DNA from: Paragorgia papillata
Lineage: Eukaryota; Cnidaria; Anthozoa; Scleralcyonacea; Coralliidae
DNA: 64,000 nt
Assembly (NCBI GenBank): GCA_035771165.1
Contig: JAWNZC010000234.1
Span: 3,877,001 to 3,941,000 of the forward strand
Direction of reading: 5' to 3'
Below, one piece after another: positions 12,113 to 21,887 of the stretch. The translations under genes were made by a program, and so were the position numbers. The notes beneath the pieces are model-generated. The model was not told where the DNA came from. It did not search any database and saw only the letters and a program-made list of their open reading frames with translations. Each line of letters starts with the position of its first letter. Within the stretch, counting starts at the first letter, position 1.

Positions 12113-12912
12113 TGACCCTTCCTGTTACTCAGTTGCTACAAGCAAAGAATAATGATATTTTTGATGGTATAGAATTGATTCAGGCACTTAAGAATTTAGC
12201 TATGACAGCACGAAATCAGATCGATCATTATCATGCTCATTGGTATAATCAGGCTGTTTCTTTAGCTTCAAAAGTTGACATTGAGGAATCTATGCCAAGA
12301 GTTGCTCGTAGACAAACCACTAGAGATAATCCTCCTGCTACTGATGCTTCTGAGTACTACAAGCGTGCCATTACAATTCCTGTTCTTGACCATCTAAATT
12401 CAGATCTCAAGACCAGATTTGACTTCACTAGTGTTAATGCCATATATGAGTTAAGCATTGTGCCTAGCAAAATGATATCCATTATTGCTCAGTCTAACAA
12501 TAGTAATGTAAGTTGGAAACAGACATTTAAAAAATTTTCTGATTTTTATGAGGATGATCTTCCTAACTCTCTTGCCTTAGATGCTGAGTTGGAGTTGTGG
12601 CAGACATATTGGGTTGCCTATACAAGTTCACATCCCAGTAGTGTTGCTACAACACTAAAGGCTGTTACTTTTGATTCTTTTGCAAACATTAAAGTTGCCC
12701 TTCGAATTTTAGCTACTCTTCCTGTCACTTCCTGCGAGTGTGAGCGATCTTTTTCAGCCATGCGTAGGTTAAAAAACTACACAAAAAGCACTATGGTTGA
12801 AGATCGCTTTAATGGCTTAGCATTGATGGAAATTCATCAAGAAATAAAGCCTTCTGTTCAGAAAGTCATTGACGAATTTGCAGCTGACAACAGAAGAATT
12901 GAATTGATTTGA
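12113..12912 (+). CDS. hAT transposase, 3' part of exon 2 (RNase-H end and hATC dimerisation domain)
   Basis: This is the rest of the transposase interrupted at 9462. Without the insert, D (GAT) is followed by ATG ACC CTT, giving ...NILDMTLPVTQLLQAKNN. The exon carries the late RNase-H helices and a canonical hATC domain near its end: LPVTSCECERSFSAMRRLKN, followed by RFNGLALMEIH. It stops with TGA at 12910-12912. Exon 1 plus both parts total 3363 bases, or 1121 codons with the stop, with no other stop or frameshift. The gene was therefore intact when the insertion happened. Any internal start codon used in its present state would give only a dimerisation fragment. Confidence 0.87.
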
Positions 12913-13453
12913 TGACTTTTAACACACATTTTAATAATTACATTAATGTTACTGCAGAGATACAGGATTTACTGTATGTCAAATTCAAAGATGTCTTTAA
13001 AGTGGTTTTTTTTTAAAAATTTTCATTGATTTGTTTCTTATTCTATTGTATTAATTTAACCCTTTGAGCCCTGAACATGACTTTTGTTGTTTTACTCTGG
13101 CTAGTGCCTTGTTATTTTACTCTGGCTAATACCAGACGATTTTACTTGTCACTTTGAAAGCTCCAGGCCTTAAAGGAGTTAACTTGAGGAAGATACCCAC
13201 ATTAAGTAGTGACCTCATATTTCTTTATTTACAGTAGGTACTCATTTTTCCTGTTGTGTCTGGCAAACCTTTATCTGATTGATTTTATACAATCATCTAC
13301 ACGCAGTATTATCTGCTGCAATCCATTTGCAATTATCTTTGTCATTAAGTAAATTATACAGATTTACATTTAAGTTGTCTGTGTCTTTCATTAAAATTTA
13401 AAATAATTAAAAATAATACATGTACAGTAGTTAAAAAGATTAAAGGGTTACTG

Positions 13454-13827
13454 TAAGTTGGCTGGGATGATGTAGAGAGTTGAGCATCTCTATGTCCATG
13501 AAATGTCCCATTATGGTCATCAGTAAAAGCTTCTCTTAAACCAGACATTGTCTGCTTGGGTAGAAGTGTAAGAGGCGAGTATCTGGCGCCTTAAAACCAG
13601 ACAGCTCAAAGGTGAAAGTTACTTGGGTTAGGGTGGGTGGGTGTGGGTGGGTGGTGGGTCATTAATTTGGGTTTAAGTTGGCCGGGATGATGTAGAGGAT
13701 TGAGCTCCTCTATGTCCATGAAATGTCCCATTACGGTCACTAATCAAAGCTTCTCCTAACCAGACATTGTCTGTTTGGGTTGAGGTGCAGAAGGCGGGTA
13801 TCTGGCGCCTGAAAACCAGACAGCTCT
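13454..13827. repeat. Two ~154-bp direct repeats spaced 220 bp
   Basis: 13454-13607 and 13674-13827 share AAGTTGGC.GGGATGATGTAG through CCAGACAGCTC. Between them is a G-rich stretch (GGGTGGGTGGGTGTGGGTGG) that could form a G-quadruplex. They lie in the 3' non-coding part of the hAT element, just before the hammerhead motif. Confidence 0.85.
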
Positions 13828-13922
13828 GGGTAGGTGGGGCTCATCAGCCATGGAAGGCAGCCCACCTAGGAGAAGGAAAACTCTAATTTCAAACCCTTGG
13901 ACCTTCACTCATGTGTTGGTCT

Positions 13923-14011
13923 GGCTGTCCATGTCGGATTCACTGAATGCAGCAACGTGTTAATGTGTTTCCTAGGCATGCTGATGAGCTCTGACATAGA
14001 GCGAAACAGCC
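13923..14011 (+). ncRNA. Hammerhead ribozyme, type III (stem III open)
   Basis: All invariant parts are present in order. Stem III 5' strand is GGCTG with the cleavage triplet GTC ending at 13929. Stem I pairs CATGTC (13930-13935) with GGCATG (13975-13980). The core CTGATGA is at 13981-13987. Stem II is GCTCT/AGAGC (13988-13992 and 13998-14002) with a 5-nt loop. GAAA is at 14003-14006 and the stem III 3' strand CAGCC at 14007-14011. Cleavage is predicted after C13929. It lies within the non-coding 3' region of the hAT element, so either the hAT carries it or a small retroelement is nested there. Confidence 0.82.
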
Positions 14012-14275
14012 AACTTTTTTCATAAAATACGACTACATTATCAAAGATCGAATTGGACGGGAAAACATTCTGAAAAATAATAAAATGTTTCCTAAAAACT
14101 TGATTGAAAACGTTAAATAAAATGCTCAAAAGTGCTGTCAGATCGCGGGAAATGCCATTTCAGAGACCCAAATTTCAAAAAAATTCCGGGGGGGCATGCC
14201 CCCGGACCCCCCGAGATATGTGGACGCCGCCATTTTGACTAATGTATAAAAAATCCTAGATCCGCCCCTGAGGGA

Positions 14276-15487
14276 CATCATGTAAAGTCCGAGTAATAGT
14301 CGATCTGCCAATGACTTTTCAAAGAACCGAGAAGTCGAACAACGCGGTATTTTGTCGTTGTTGTTTAATATCTGGTGGAGGTCGCATCAAGGAACCGACG
14401 GAGACCGGAATTTTAGCCTAGCTAAGCCAAAACATTTTTTAAAAAATTTAGACTGGCATATTATTGAGATATGTTAGTAAGTCTCTCGCCTAGGATATGT
14501 TTGGCTTTTTGTTTTTGACCCCGAATTAGACTTTAAGGGGTTAAGTTCCCTAGTTTAAAGAATTGGGGAAGGTCCATGTCGAATTTTCAAAAAGTATATC
14601 CAGAATGCAATTCGAGGGTAGTTTTCAGGGCGGTGATGGGCTCTATGTTATTAGTGTTTATATCCGTTGAATAATACGCAAGTAGCGGAATTTTTTTTAT
14701 TTAGACCATTGATTTTCTTCCTTTCTAACGTTGATGAAATATTGCTGCTAAGTTAAATAAACGACTGAGTCTCTACAGGGCTGGTTTTGATACGATTAAC
14801 AGTTTAACTGAATATTAACACAGTGTACCGCTCCCCCCTGATAAATATATTGATCTTGGTTGTCAATTTCATAACAGTTCATCTCACTGCGGTGTAAACA
14901 ATTCCCGTTGCTTCAAATATCTCGTTGTATGAAGAACTATCCGACCCAAATCTTATATCAAAATAAACCGCGAAATGTGGAGAATATTCTTGTTACGAGA
15001 TGATATCGTACTGAACGTTTCCTAGCCAAAAAATAATCAAAAATGTAACCTGTTTAACTGCCACATTGCTTCTTGTCATAACGAGACAGGAGCATGAGAA
15101 ATATTAATGATTAACAGTTTTTAACATGTATTTTGTGTTTTTGAGAAAGCGAGTCCAGAGATTTTCATTTGGTTATGGAATTTTTAAGAATTGTCAATGT
15201 AGTGACCTTGATATCTCAGCAGTGCCTTAGTTGTAAACCTGACAAGCGAACAAGCGAATAAGCATATTCACGTCACAGATAAATGTCGACCTCATGTAGA
15301 TAAATTCAACGGAATATGTACGTTTTCTAGTGTTTTTAAATTTTAAAGACCCAATCCACCTTGAAATGCAAATTTCGTCGAAAAGTTGTGTTTTTGAGAT
15401 TTTGACACTTTGAAGGGTAAATACGAAAAATCAAAATTTGCAATATAAAAAGGAACATATAGAGAATTGATTTAGCAGATATTTGAA
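14276..15487. other. Intergenic, no gene recognised
   Basis: This is the right flank of the hAT element. It is AT-rich with no coding signature, RNA motif or clear tandem repeat that I could support. Confidence 0.6.
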
Positions 15488-15971
15488 AAAGTGAAAAAAA
15501 TAATTTTTTGGGTGGAAGACCCCCTTAATATACAAACCGGCTTTGGCTTCACAAAAGCTCTCGCCAATACGTACTAACGTTTCTCGAGCTGCGAAGATGA
15601 ATGTTTGGGTCGAAAGACCAATGAACCGGAAGCCAAGTTCTTGACAAATGTATACCGATTACAATTTTGGCGAGATCGAGCGGTTTTTGTGGATTTTACT
15701 AGAGGGCTTAACCAAGTGCAACGCGAACTTCAACTTCAACGTCCTTAATACAATATAATATTCCTTACACAACAAAGAAGATAAATAATTTTTAGTTCCA
15801 ACTGCTCGCGTGCAAGAGGGTGTACGTTTTGGGCTGCCTGTGGTTCGGTCGCGAGAAAAAAGACTAAGACTGACATCCAAGATGATAGAACTGACGTCGA
15901 AAAATTCTCCATTGCCTCACTTTTTTATTGGCAGTCAGCCTTCCAGGTATGTATAGAGTTCACTGGCGAAG
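15488..15971 (-). repeat. Inverted copies of repeats B and A
   Basis: 15488-15700 is the reverse complement of 5091-5252 (diverged), and 15802-15971 is the reverse complement of 1955-2136. Here A and B are about 100 bases apart; on the left they are about 2.95 kb apart, and 2.7 kb of that is the later element at 2332-5049. Confidence 0.65.
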
Positions 15972-16233
15972 ACCTAGAGTACTACATTCTGGAAATATGA
16001 AAAATTCATCGTGCAAATATGGCTTATTGTAATTCTGTCAGTGTGTGGCTTGGGCAGAGTGTTTGTGGTACTTGAAGTATTAACCTAAGGCATCGCGGGC
16101 TCTGAGACTGGATTAGAATCAGATTGCAGGAACTTGGAACCAGTGCTTGGAACTCTGACTATCGAAGTTTTGTTCAAACTCAGGTAGGAATCCTATCAAG
16201 GAAGTAATAACAGTTAATAAAGTGAAGAAATCG

Positions 16234-17229
16234 ATGTCTACCATGACTGGAAAATCTGACAAAGCTTTGGGAAATCTTATTACGAATGAAAAGTCCAATA
16301 GCTGTTCTGTCTGCAACAAGACGTTTGGTTATTTATCAAGTTTAAGACGTCATATGTTAACACATTCCGAAGAGAAACCATTTAATTGTGATATCTGTGA
16401 CATGAAATTTTCTGACTCAAGTAACTTACGAGTTCATAAAAGAACACATACTGGAGAGGAACCATTCAGATGTGATGTCTGTGAGAAGACATTTTCTCAC
16501 TCAAGTAACTTAATTGTTCATAAAAGAACACATACTGGAGAGAAACCATTCAAATGTGATATCTGTGACAAGACATTTTCCCAATCAAGTCACTTACTAG
16601 TTCATAAAAGAACACATACTGGGGAGAAATCATTCAAATGTGATATCTGTGACAAGACATTTTCCCAATCAAGTCACCTACCAGTTCATAAAAGAACACA
16701 TACTGGGGAGAAATCATTCAAATGTGATATCTGTGACAAGACATTTTCCCAATCAAGTCACTTACTAGTTCATAAAAGAACACATACTGGAGAGAAACCA
16801 TTCAAATGTGATGTCTGTGAGAAGACATTTTCTCAGTCAAGTAACTTACTAGTTCATCATAAAAGAACACATACTGGAGAGAAACCATTCAAATGTGATA
16901 TCTGTGACAAGAGATTTTCTGACTCTAGTTCCTTAGTATATCATAAAAGAACACATACTGGAGAGAAGCTATTCAAGTGTGATACATGTGACAAGACATT
17001 TAGCCAATCAAGTGACTTAATGTCACACCAAAGAACTCGTACTAAAGAAAACACCTTCAAATGTGGTTTCTGCAATGGAACATTTGGTAGTGAAATACTT
17101 GATAGACATTTGTTAATCCATGAACTGGAAGCCACCGAACCAACTGGGATGGAATACATATGTTTACAATGTGATGCGAGATTTGACTTAGCCCGTGATT
17201 TGGTAAGTCATGTGAACAAAGGTCATTAA
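16234..17229 (+). CDS. C2H2 zinc-finger protein, 11 fingers
   Basis: The frame from ATG 16234 gives 331 residues. I count eleven C2H2 units separated mostly by the classic linker TGEKPFKC, with the consensus CDICDKTFSQSSHLLVHKRTH. Fingers 4 to 6 are almost identical, a sign of recent tandem duplication. Finger 7 has an extra His (VHHKRTH). Finger 9 ends RTR instead of RTH, so its last zinc ligand is missing. The last two fingers are divergent. Such proteins bind DNA and usually act as nuclear transcription factors; the target is unknown. No KRAB or SET domain is visible. The ATG follows an AATAAAG|TGAAG acceptor-like site, and an upstream AG|GTAGGA donor-like site hints at a 5' non-coding exon. 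It may be a host gene or a domesticated copy. Confidence 0.85.
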   Translation: MSTMTGKSDKALGNLITNEKSNSCSVCNKTFGYLSSLRRHMLTHSEEKPFNCDICDMKFSDSSNLRVHKRTHTGEEPFRCDVCEKTFSHSSNLIVHKRTHTGEKPFKCDICDKTFSQSSHLLVHKRTHTGEKSFKCDICDKTFSQSSHLPVHKRTHTGEKSFKCDICDKTFSQSSHLLVHKRTHTGEKPFKCDVCEKTFSQSSNLLVHHKRTHTGEKPFKCDICDKRFSDSSSLVYHKRTHTGEKLFKCDTCDKTFSQSSDLMSHQRTRTKENTFKCGFCNGTFGSEILDRHLLIHELEATEPTGMEYICLQCDARFDLARDLVSHVNKGH

Positions 17230-17280
17230 AGAGCTAGTGTACTCACTGTACTGTGCTCGCTGTACTGTACTCACTGTAAG

Positions 17281-17351
17281 GATAAAGTCACCCAAACTAT
17301 TGAAATTAATGCATCCCTGGCATACTTTAATAGTTTGGGTGCAACTTTATC
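17281..17351. repeat. Short foldback, 71 bp
   Basis: GATAAAGTCACCCAAACTAT is answered by its imperfect reverse complement AATAGTTTGGGTGCAACTTT at the right, ending 17351. It lies 52 bases after the zinc-finger stop codon and could act as an RNA hairpin in the 3' UTR or be a tiny MITE. Confidence 0.6.
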
Positions 17352-17461
17352 TGGTCCACATGCTTTATCAGTCTTAAGTTTCTTCAGGTTCTATGAAGTA
17401 GCATAATTTGATTGACAATGCAATGTGCATCACTATACATATAACACCAAGAGTGTATAAG

Positions 17462-18260
17462 CAGGGCATGAGATTGGAAATTTTTAGCAGTATCCAGTAC
17501 GATAGTGGCACTTAAAATCTGGTATCCCTCCTTGAAAATTAGCATCCCACATTTGGATAGTAGATATTGCAATAAGCAGTATCCAAACAAGGTTAACTTT
17601 TATTTAATACAACAATAGACTGGAAAGTTTGTACCATACAACAGAGATCTCTGTTGTGCATTTTCAGGCTGACAATTGCCTGCATATGAGAAATATACAT
17701 ATCTCCATTGCGCATTTTACGAACTTTCCTGTCTGGCTGACAACATTATTCATACATGTACTACACTACATTGTAGTGTATGCCTAGCTGTACAATAACA
17801 CATTGATAAGAGTGTTAATACTTTAGTTTATTTACATCTTGAACATAATTGTAAAGTGTCCATGGCATTGTCAAAATCCATCAAATTTAGGACTATGTAG
17901 TGTGACTGTAAAAACAATGAATAACACGAGATCGAAAAAAATACACAGAATATTGTAATCTTGTTCCCAGTGCATTTGATCATTTTCTCCAGCAATGGCT
18001 CCTTGTTGCTGATACTACTTCATGTATGCCTATCATTTAATCCTGGCGTGCACTGGGAATGAGATTTCAGTTTGTCAAATCTTCCGTCAACATTTGCAGA
18101 CAAGAAGCGAAGAACAACAACAATCAAACGGGATAGCTGCTCAACAATTGTTCACTATCCCAATTTTCATGGTATCCCCACAGGATACTGAGCTTATGAT
18201 GCCCAGTATCCAAACTTAAAATCTGGTACCCTCGGGATACCGCAAATCTCTGATGCCCTG
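17462..18260. mobile_element. 799-bp hAT-like MITE with 5-bp TSD ATAAG
   Basis: The left end is CAGGGCATGAGATT and the right end AATCTCTGATGCCCTG (inverse with one indel). ATAAG flanks both sides (17457-17461, 18261-18265). Subterminal phrases CTTAAAATCTGGTA occur near both ends in the same orientation. There is no coding capacity. The CAGGG terminus and 5-bp duplication resemble the larger hAT at 5994-14270. Confidence 0.78.
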
Positions 18261-18265
18261 ATAAG

Positions 18266-18857
18266 CGTGTAATAAGGAAATTGTAATTATAGACTATAGT
18301 TGTAAGATATTTAATAGAATAGGATATAATATAACAATAGAGTTGGTGTTTGCAGGGATAAATATGTTTTTGGCCCAATTCAGGCTCATTTTAGCCTGAG
18401 CCAAAGGTGGGGGTTAAAATTTGCCAAAACATATGACCAAGAACATCAACTGTAGTACTACTATAATAATTTTATTGGCTATTTAGAAAAAATCAAAGTC
18501 AATATACAGTAAACAGTATCTTGAACAGTACCACTTCCATGTCAGTGTGTATTTCATTGCCACAAGTATATACATAACTCATAACTTGGCAGAAAAATGC
18601 AACATTTGTCATCAAAACAATCTTTGCTCCAAAGTTTTGACAAGAAAAGTATACAATTTCATGAACAACAAACCATTAATGATTTAGAGCTGTTAAAACT
18701 GGTAGAAAATTATTCATTTTATGCCTGATAAAATTATTACATGTATAATAAAATGTAGTATATTTTATATTTTAGTTAGGTATTTAGTTTTCAGTTATAC
18801 TGTACATGTAAATACACAACCACATCAGCTAATGCTTATGATGTATAAATAAATAGA
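18266..18857. other. Intergenic, no gene recognised
   Basis: AT-rich DNA without supported features. Confidence 0.55.
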
Positions 18858-19003
18858 GAATAATACATGGATGTGCGGAAATATGAAATTTATTTTGAGT
18901 GTCGACCAGGATATCTCACGAGTGAGCGAAGCAAACGACTGACATATTCTGTTCAACATGAGAAATAAATTTCATATTTCCAAGCATCCATGTATTGTTC
19001 TGT
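18858..19003. repeat. Foldback MITE, ACATGGATG family, copy 1
   Basis: The arms AATACATGGATGTGCGGAAA... and its inverse ...TTTCCAAGCATCCATGTATT extend about 38 bases. The centre has GTGAGCGAAGC and CTGACATATTCTG. A shortened relative lies at 30646-30737. Confidence 0.78.
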
Positions 19004-19059
19004 TTATTATATAAAAAAATTGTCCTATTGCCTTGCAAAAATTACATTAAACTATAATG

Positions 19060-19130
19060 CTGTTTCAGCGATAATCGTCACATGTGCGATTATCATAAAT
19101 AATCGCACATGTGAGATTATCACTTTTATT
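19060..19130. repeat. Small inverted repeat, CACATGTGCGATTATC
   Basis: CACATGTGCGATTATC is followed a few bases later by ATAATCGCACATGTG, and a further GATTATC nearby makes a short perfect hairpin of about 36 bases. Confidence 0.6.
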
Positions 19131-19180
19131 AGTGGCGGGAAAATCAAGAAAACACTATATTTTATATAATAAATATATGT

Positions 19181-19327
19181 TATTTACCAAACTGGAGGTC
19201 CGTACTGGAAAAATATTGCCCGAGGTCTTGACTGTACGGAACGAGGCCGCAGGCCGAGTTCCGTGCAGTCCAGACCGAGGGCAATATTTTTCCAGTACGG
19301 ACCGACAAAGTTTGGTAAATAACTTAT
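19181..19327. repeat. 147-bp palindrome with GGTCCGTAC arms beside the recombinase gene
   Basis: GTTATTTACCAAACT...GGTCCGTACTGGAAAAATAT is mirrored by ATATTTTTCCAGTACGGACC...AGTTTGGTAAATAAC. An inner pair (GTACGGAACGAGGCC/GGCCGAGTTCCGTGC) forms the loop stem. The same GGTCCGTA/TACGGACC word occurs four times at 21053-21135 on the other side of the tyrosine recombinase gene. Confidence 0.75.
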
Positions 19328-19544
19328 TTATTTTTCCCACATTAAAACAAAAGTAATTGTTACAAGTCAACATTTATTATTCAGAACGGCAATGCCAAAT
19401 ATGGAAGTGAGTCACATGACTAAACTAGGGTGTTCGTTCTTCGTTCAAAAGCAAAAGAGACCTCGAGGGGCAGCAACTAAGCTTAAATTTTCAATAACAT
19501 TATTTGTATTTAATGTACAACAAAAGAAAAAAGAAGGAAACAAA

Positions 19545-20987
19545 TCAGTCCGAGTCCGAGTTATCGCTGATGATCACTTTTCGCTTCTTAGCTGGCACTG
19601 ATGTTAGATTTTTGGCTTGATTGTCGTTGGTGTAAAAATTGAACGAACATCTTTCGATTTTTCCAATGTTTGCCCCTGAAAACATACCGTCGATTGCCGA
19701 CCGTTTACAAAGCGAAATATCTTGCTGTTGGAAAGACGATGGAGGTGAAAATGCCGTGACTTGATGTTGTGGTAGTTGCTGTGAAGTTGAAGCGGAAGAT
19801 GTCAAGAGAGAAGTAGAGGAACGACTTAAAACCATGGACATTTTTCGTTGGTGAGTGGTCGAAGCCGACTTGTATGAATCCAAGCTCTTTAAGTTCTTGT
19901 GGCCACTTAGTTGGGCGACGTAATTCTCTGGCACATCAGCATCCATTAGCCTGGAAATACACGTTTTTCTCACAGAGTGATTGGTGATATTCCCAGGCAA
20001 ATTTGCAGCTTTTGCAGCTTTAACGAGGAATTTTCCAATCTCGTTTTTTCCGAGCGGCCCCTTCATATACCAAACTTCGGATTCTGGTGTTCGTCGGCGG
20101 TTTACAGCCAAGAAGAAAGGCGAATCTTGCTGCTTCATTTCGGTTGGACGGTGGGCAGCGAATGATTTGTACAGTTTAACTGGACAACGTTTATTATCGG
20201 TTGCTTGTGCAGTAGGTTTAAAAGCTCTTCTATGTTGACCATCACCGTGCCGTGTTTTGGAGCCTCGTTCAGCGTGCCATATGAGCATTTCATTCCCGGT
20301 TTCTGGATCTTTACCGACTGTGATGTCGCCCCATTTGAGTCGCCTTGCTTCATCGCGAGCCCTAAAACCAAAATGAAGGGCGAGAACCCACCAGACTGTC
20401 CTTTGGAGTACTTCAGGGTCGTGGTCACCAAACAAGTCACGTTGAAACAGAAGGTCTTCTTCGGATTTCGTGAGTTCTCTTGCTGCTTGCGGACGGTTTC
20501 CTTTGGCGTGTTGTTGTACCAGCTGCCGTTTTCTGGCCAGAAGAACTTCTCGAGACTTCGCGAACTCTTGGTCTTGAAAAATGTTCAGGTTTGAACTTTT
20601 GTCATTCAGATATCGTTGTAAACTTCTCTGAAAAGCTGTGAGAGACGAAGGCTCGTAAACGTCGTCATTTTTCTTGCGAGCGTTAACGAAAAATTTGGCG
20701 AGGAGGATGTTTAATTCCTTGGCAGGTATGGTTTGAATTTCTCGTATTTCATTTATAGACAAAAAGTACCTGGTAATGACATTTATATCGTATTCCGTTT
20801 TCTTCTTCGTGTTTTCCGGTCGTTGACTCTCAATATAATTTTGGATGTCAATATCGCTGCCATTGTAACACCCGTTTTCGTTCGCTTTTGGGCCTGAATA
20901 GACTAAATTTCCAGCACTTGTGCTTGGGACGTCGTCTTGGGGATAATAAAATTCGTTCTCACTATGCTCACTATCATCGGAGTACAT
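19545..20987 (-). CDS. Crypton-like tyrosine recombinase
   Basis: The 480-residue frame runs from ATG at 20987. After a disordered acidic N-terminus there is a helical core-binding (SAM-like) region at about residues 65-160 and a catalytic domain at about 195-385. The tyrosine-recombinase set is readable: Arg209 in HFGFRARDE, H337-x-x-R340 in NHSVRKT, His363 in LSGHKN and the nucleophile Tyr372 in LDSYKSAS. This is the DUF3504/Crypton arrangement known from KIAA1958- and QRICH1-like proteins, which cut and rejoin DNA through a phosphotyrosine bond. The tail is Ser/Gln-rich and ends in an acidic motif. No introns or breaks are visible, so it may be an active element. A GGTCCGTA-rich palindrome on each side may be its recombination site. 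Confidence 0.85.
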   Translation of the reverse strand: MYSDDSEHSENEFYYPQDDVPSTSAGNLVYSGPKANENGCYNGSDIDIQNYIESQRPENTKKKTEYDINVITRYFLSINEIREIQTIPAKELNILLAKFFVNARKKNDDVYEPSSLTAFQRSLQRYLNDKSSNLNIFQDQEFAKSREVLLARKRQLVQQHAKGNRPQAARELTKSEEDLLFQRDLFGDHDPEVLQRTVWWVLALHFGFRARDEARRLKWGDITVGKDPETGNEMLIWHAERGSKTRHGDGQHRRAFKPTAQATDNKRCPVKLYKSFAAHRPTEMKQQDSPFFLAVNRRRTPESEVWYMKGPLGKNEIGKFLVKAAKAANLPGNITNHSVRKTCISRLMDADVPENYVAQLSGHKNLKSLDSYKSASTTHQRKMSMVLSRSSTSLLTSSASTSQQLPQHQVTAFSPPSSFQQQDISLCKRSAIDGMFSGANIGKIERCSFNFYTNDNQAKNLTSVPAKKRKVIISDNSDSD

Positions 20988-21050
20988 TTTTCAGCACTTT
21001 TTTGGTTTGAAAACTGTTTTTCACCCCATATTAGTTTTGGCGGGAAAAAT

Positions 21051-21136
21051 TAGAGGTCCGTACTTGTGTGATACGGACCTCGTATTTAGCCAATCAGAAG
21101 CCGGCATTTTGGTTACGGACCTGCAGTTACGGACCT
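21051..21136. promoter_or_regulatory. Cluster of TACGGACC words upstream of recombinase gene
   Basis: GGTCCGTAC, ATACGGACC, TTACGGACC and TTACGGACC occur in 85 bases, the first two as a hairpin. They lie 65-150 bases upstream of the recombinase start codon and mirror the arms of the palindrome past its 3' end. Candidate recombinase binding or crossover sites. Confidence 0.5.
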
Positions 21137-21162
21137 GAGAAAAATAAATACTATTATTATAT

Positions 21163-21884
<722 letters not shown>

Positions 21885-21887
<3 letters not shown>

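Larger units (their letters stand above)
5994..14270 (+). mobile_element. Autonomous-type hAT element with 5-bp TSD, carrying OTU-transposase gene
   Basis: The ends are CAGGGGCGGATCTAGG and its inverse CCTAGATCCGCCCCTG. AGGGA flanks both (5989-5993, 14271-14275). The right subterminal region has the GC-rich palindromic phrase GGGGGCATGCCCCCGG often seen in hAT ends. Most hAT elements make 8-bp duplications, but a 5-bp class (hAT5 in Repbase terms) exists and fits. The body holds one spliced transposase gene. Without the nested 2647-bp element and one TSD copy, the hAT is about 5.6 kb. Confidence 0.85.
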
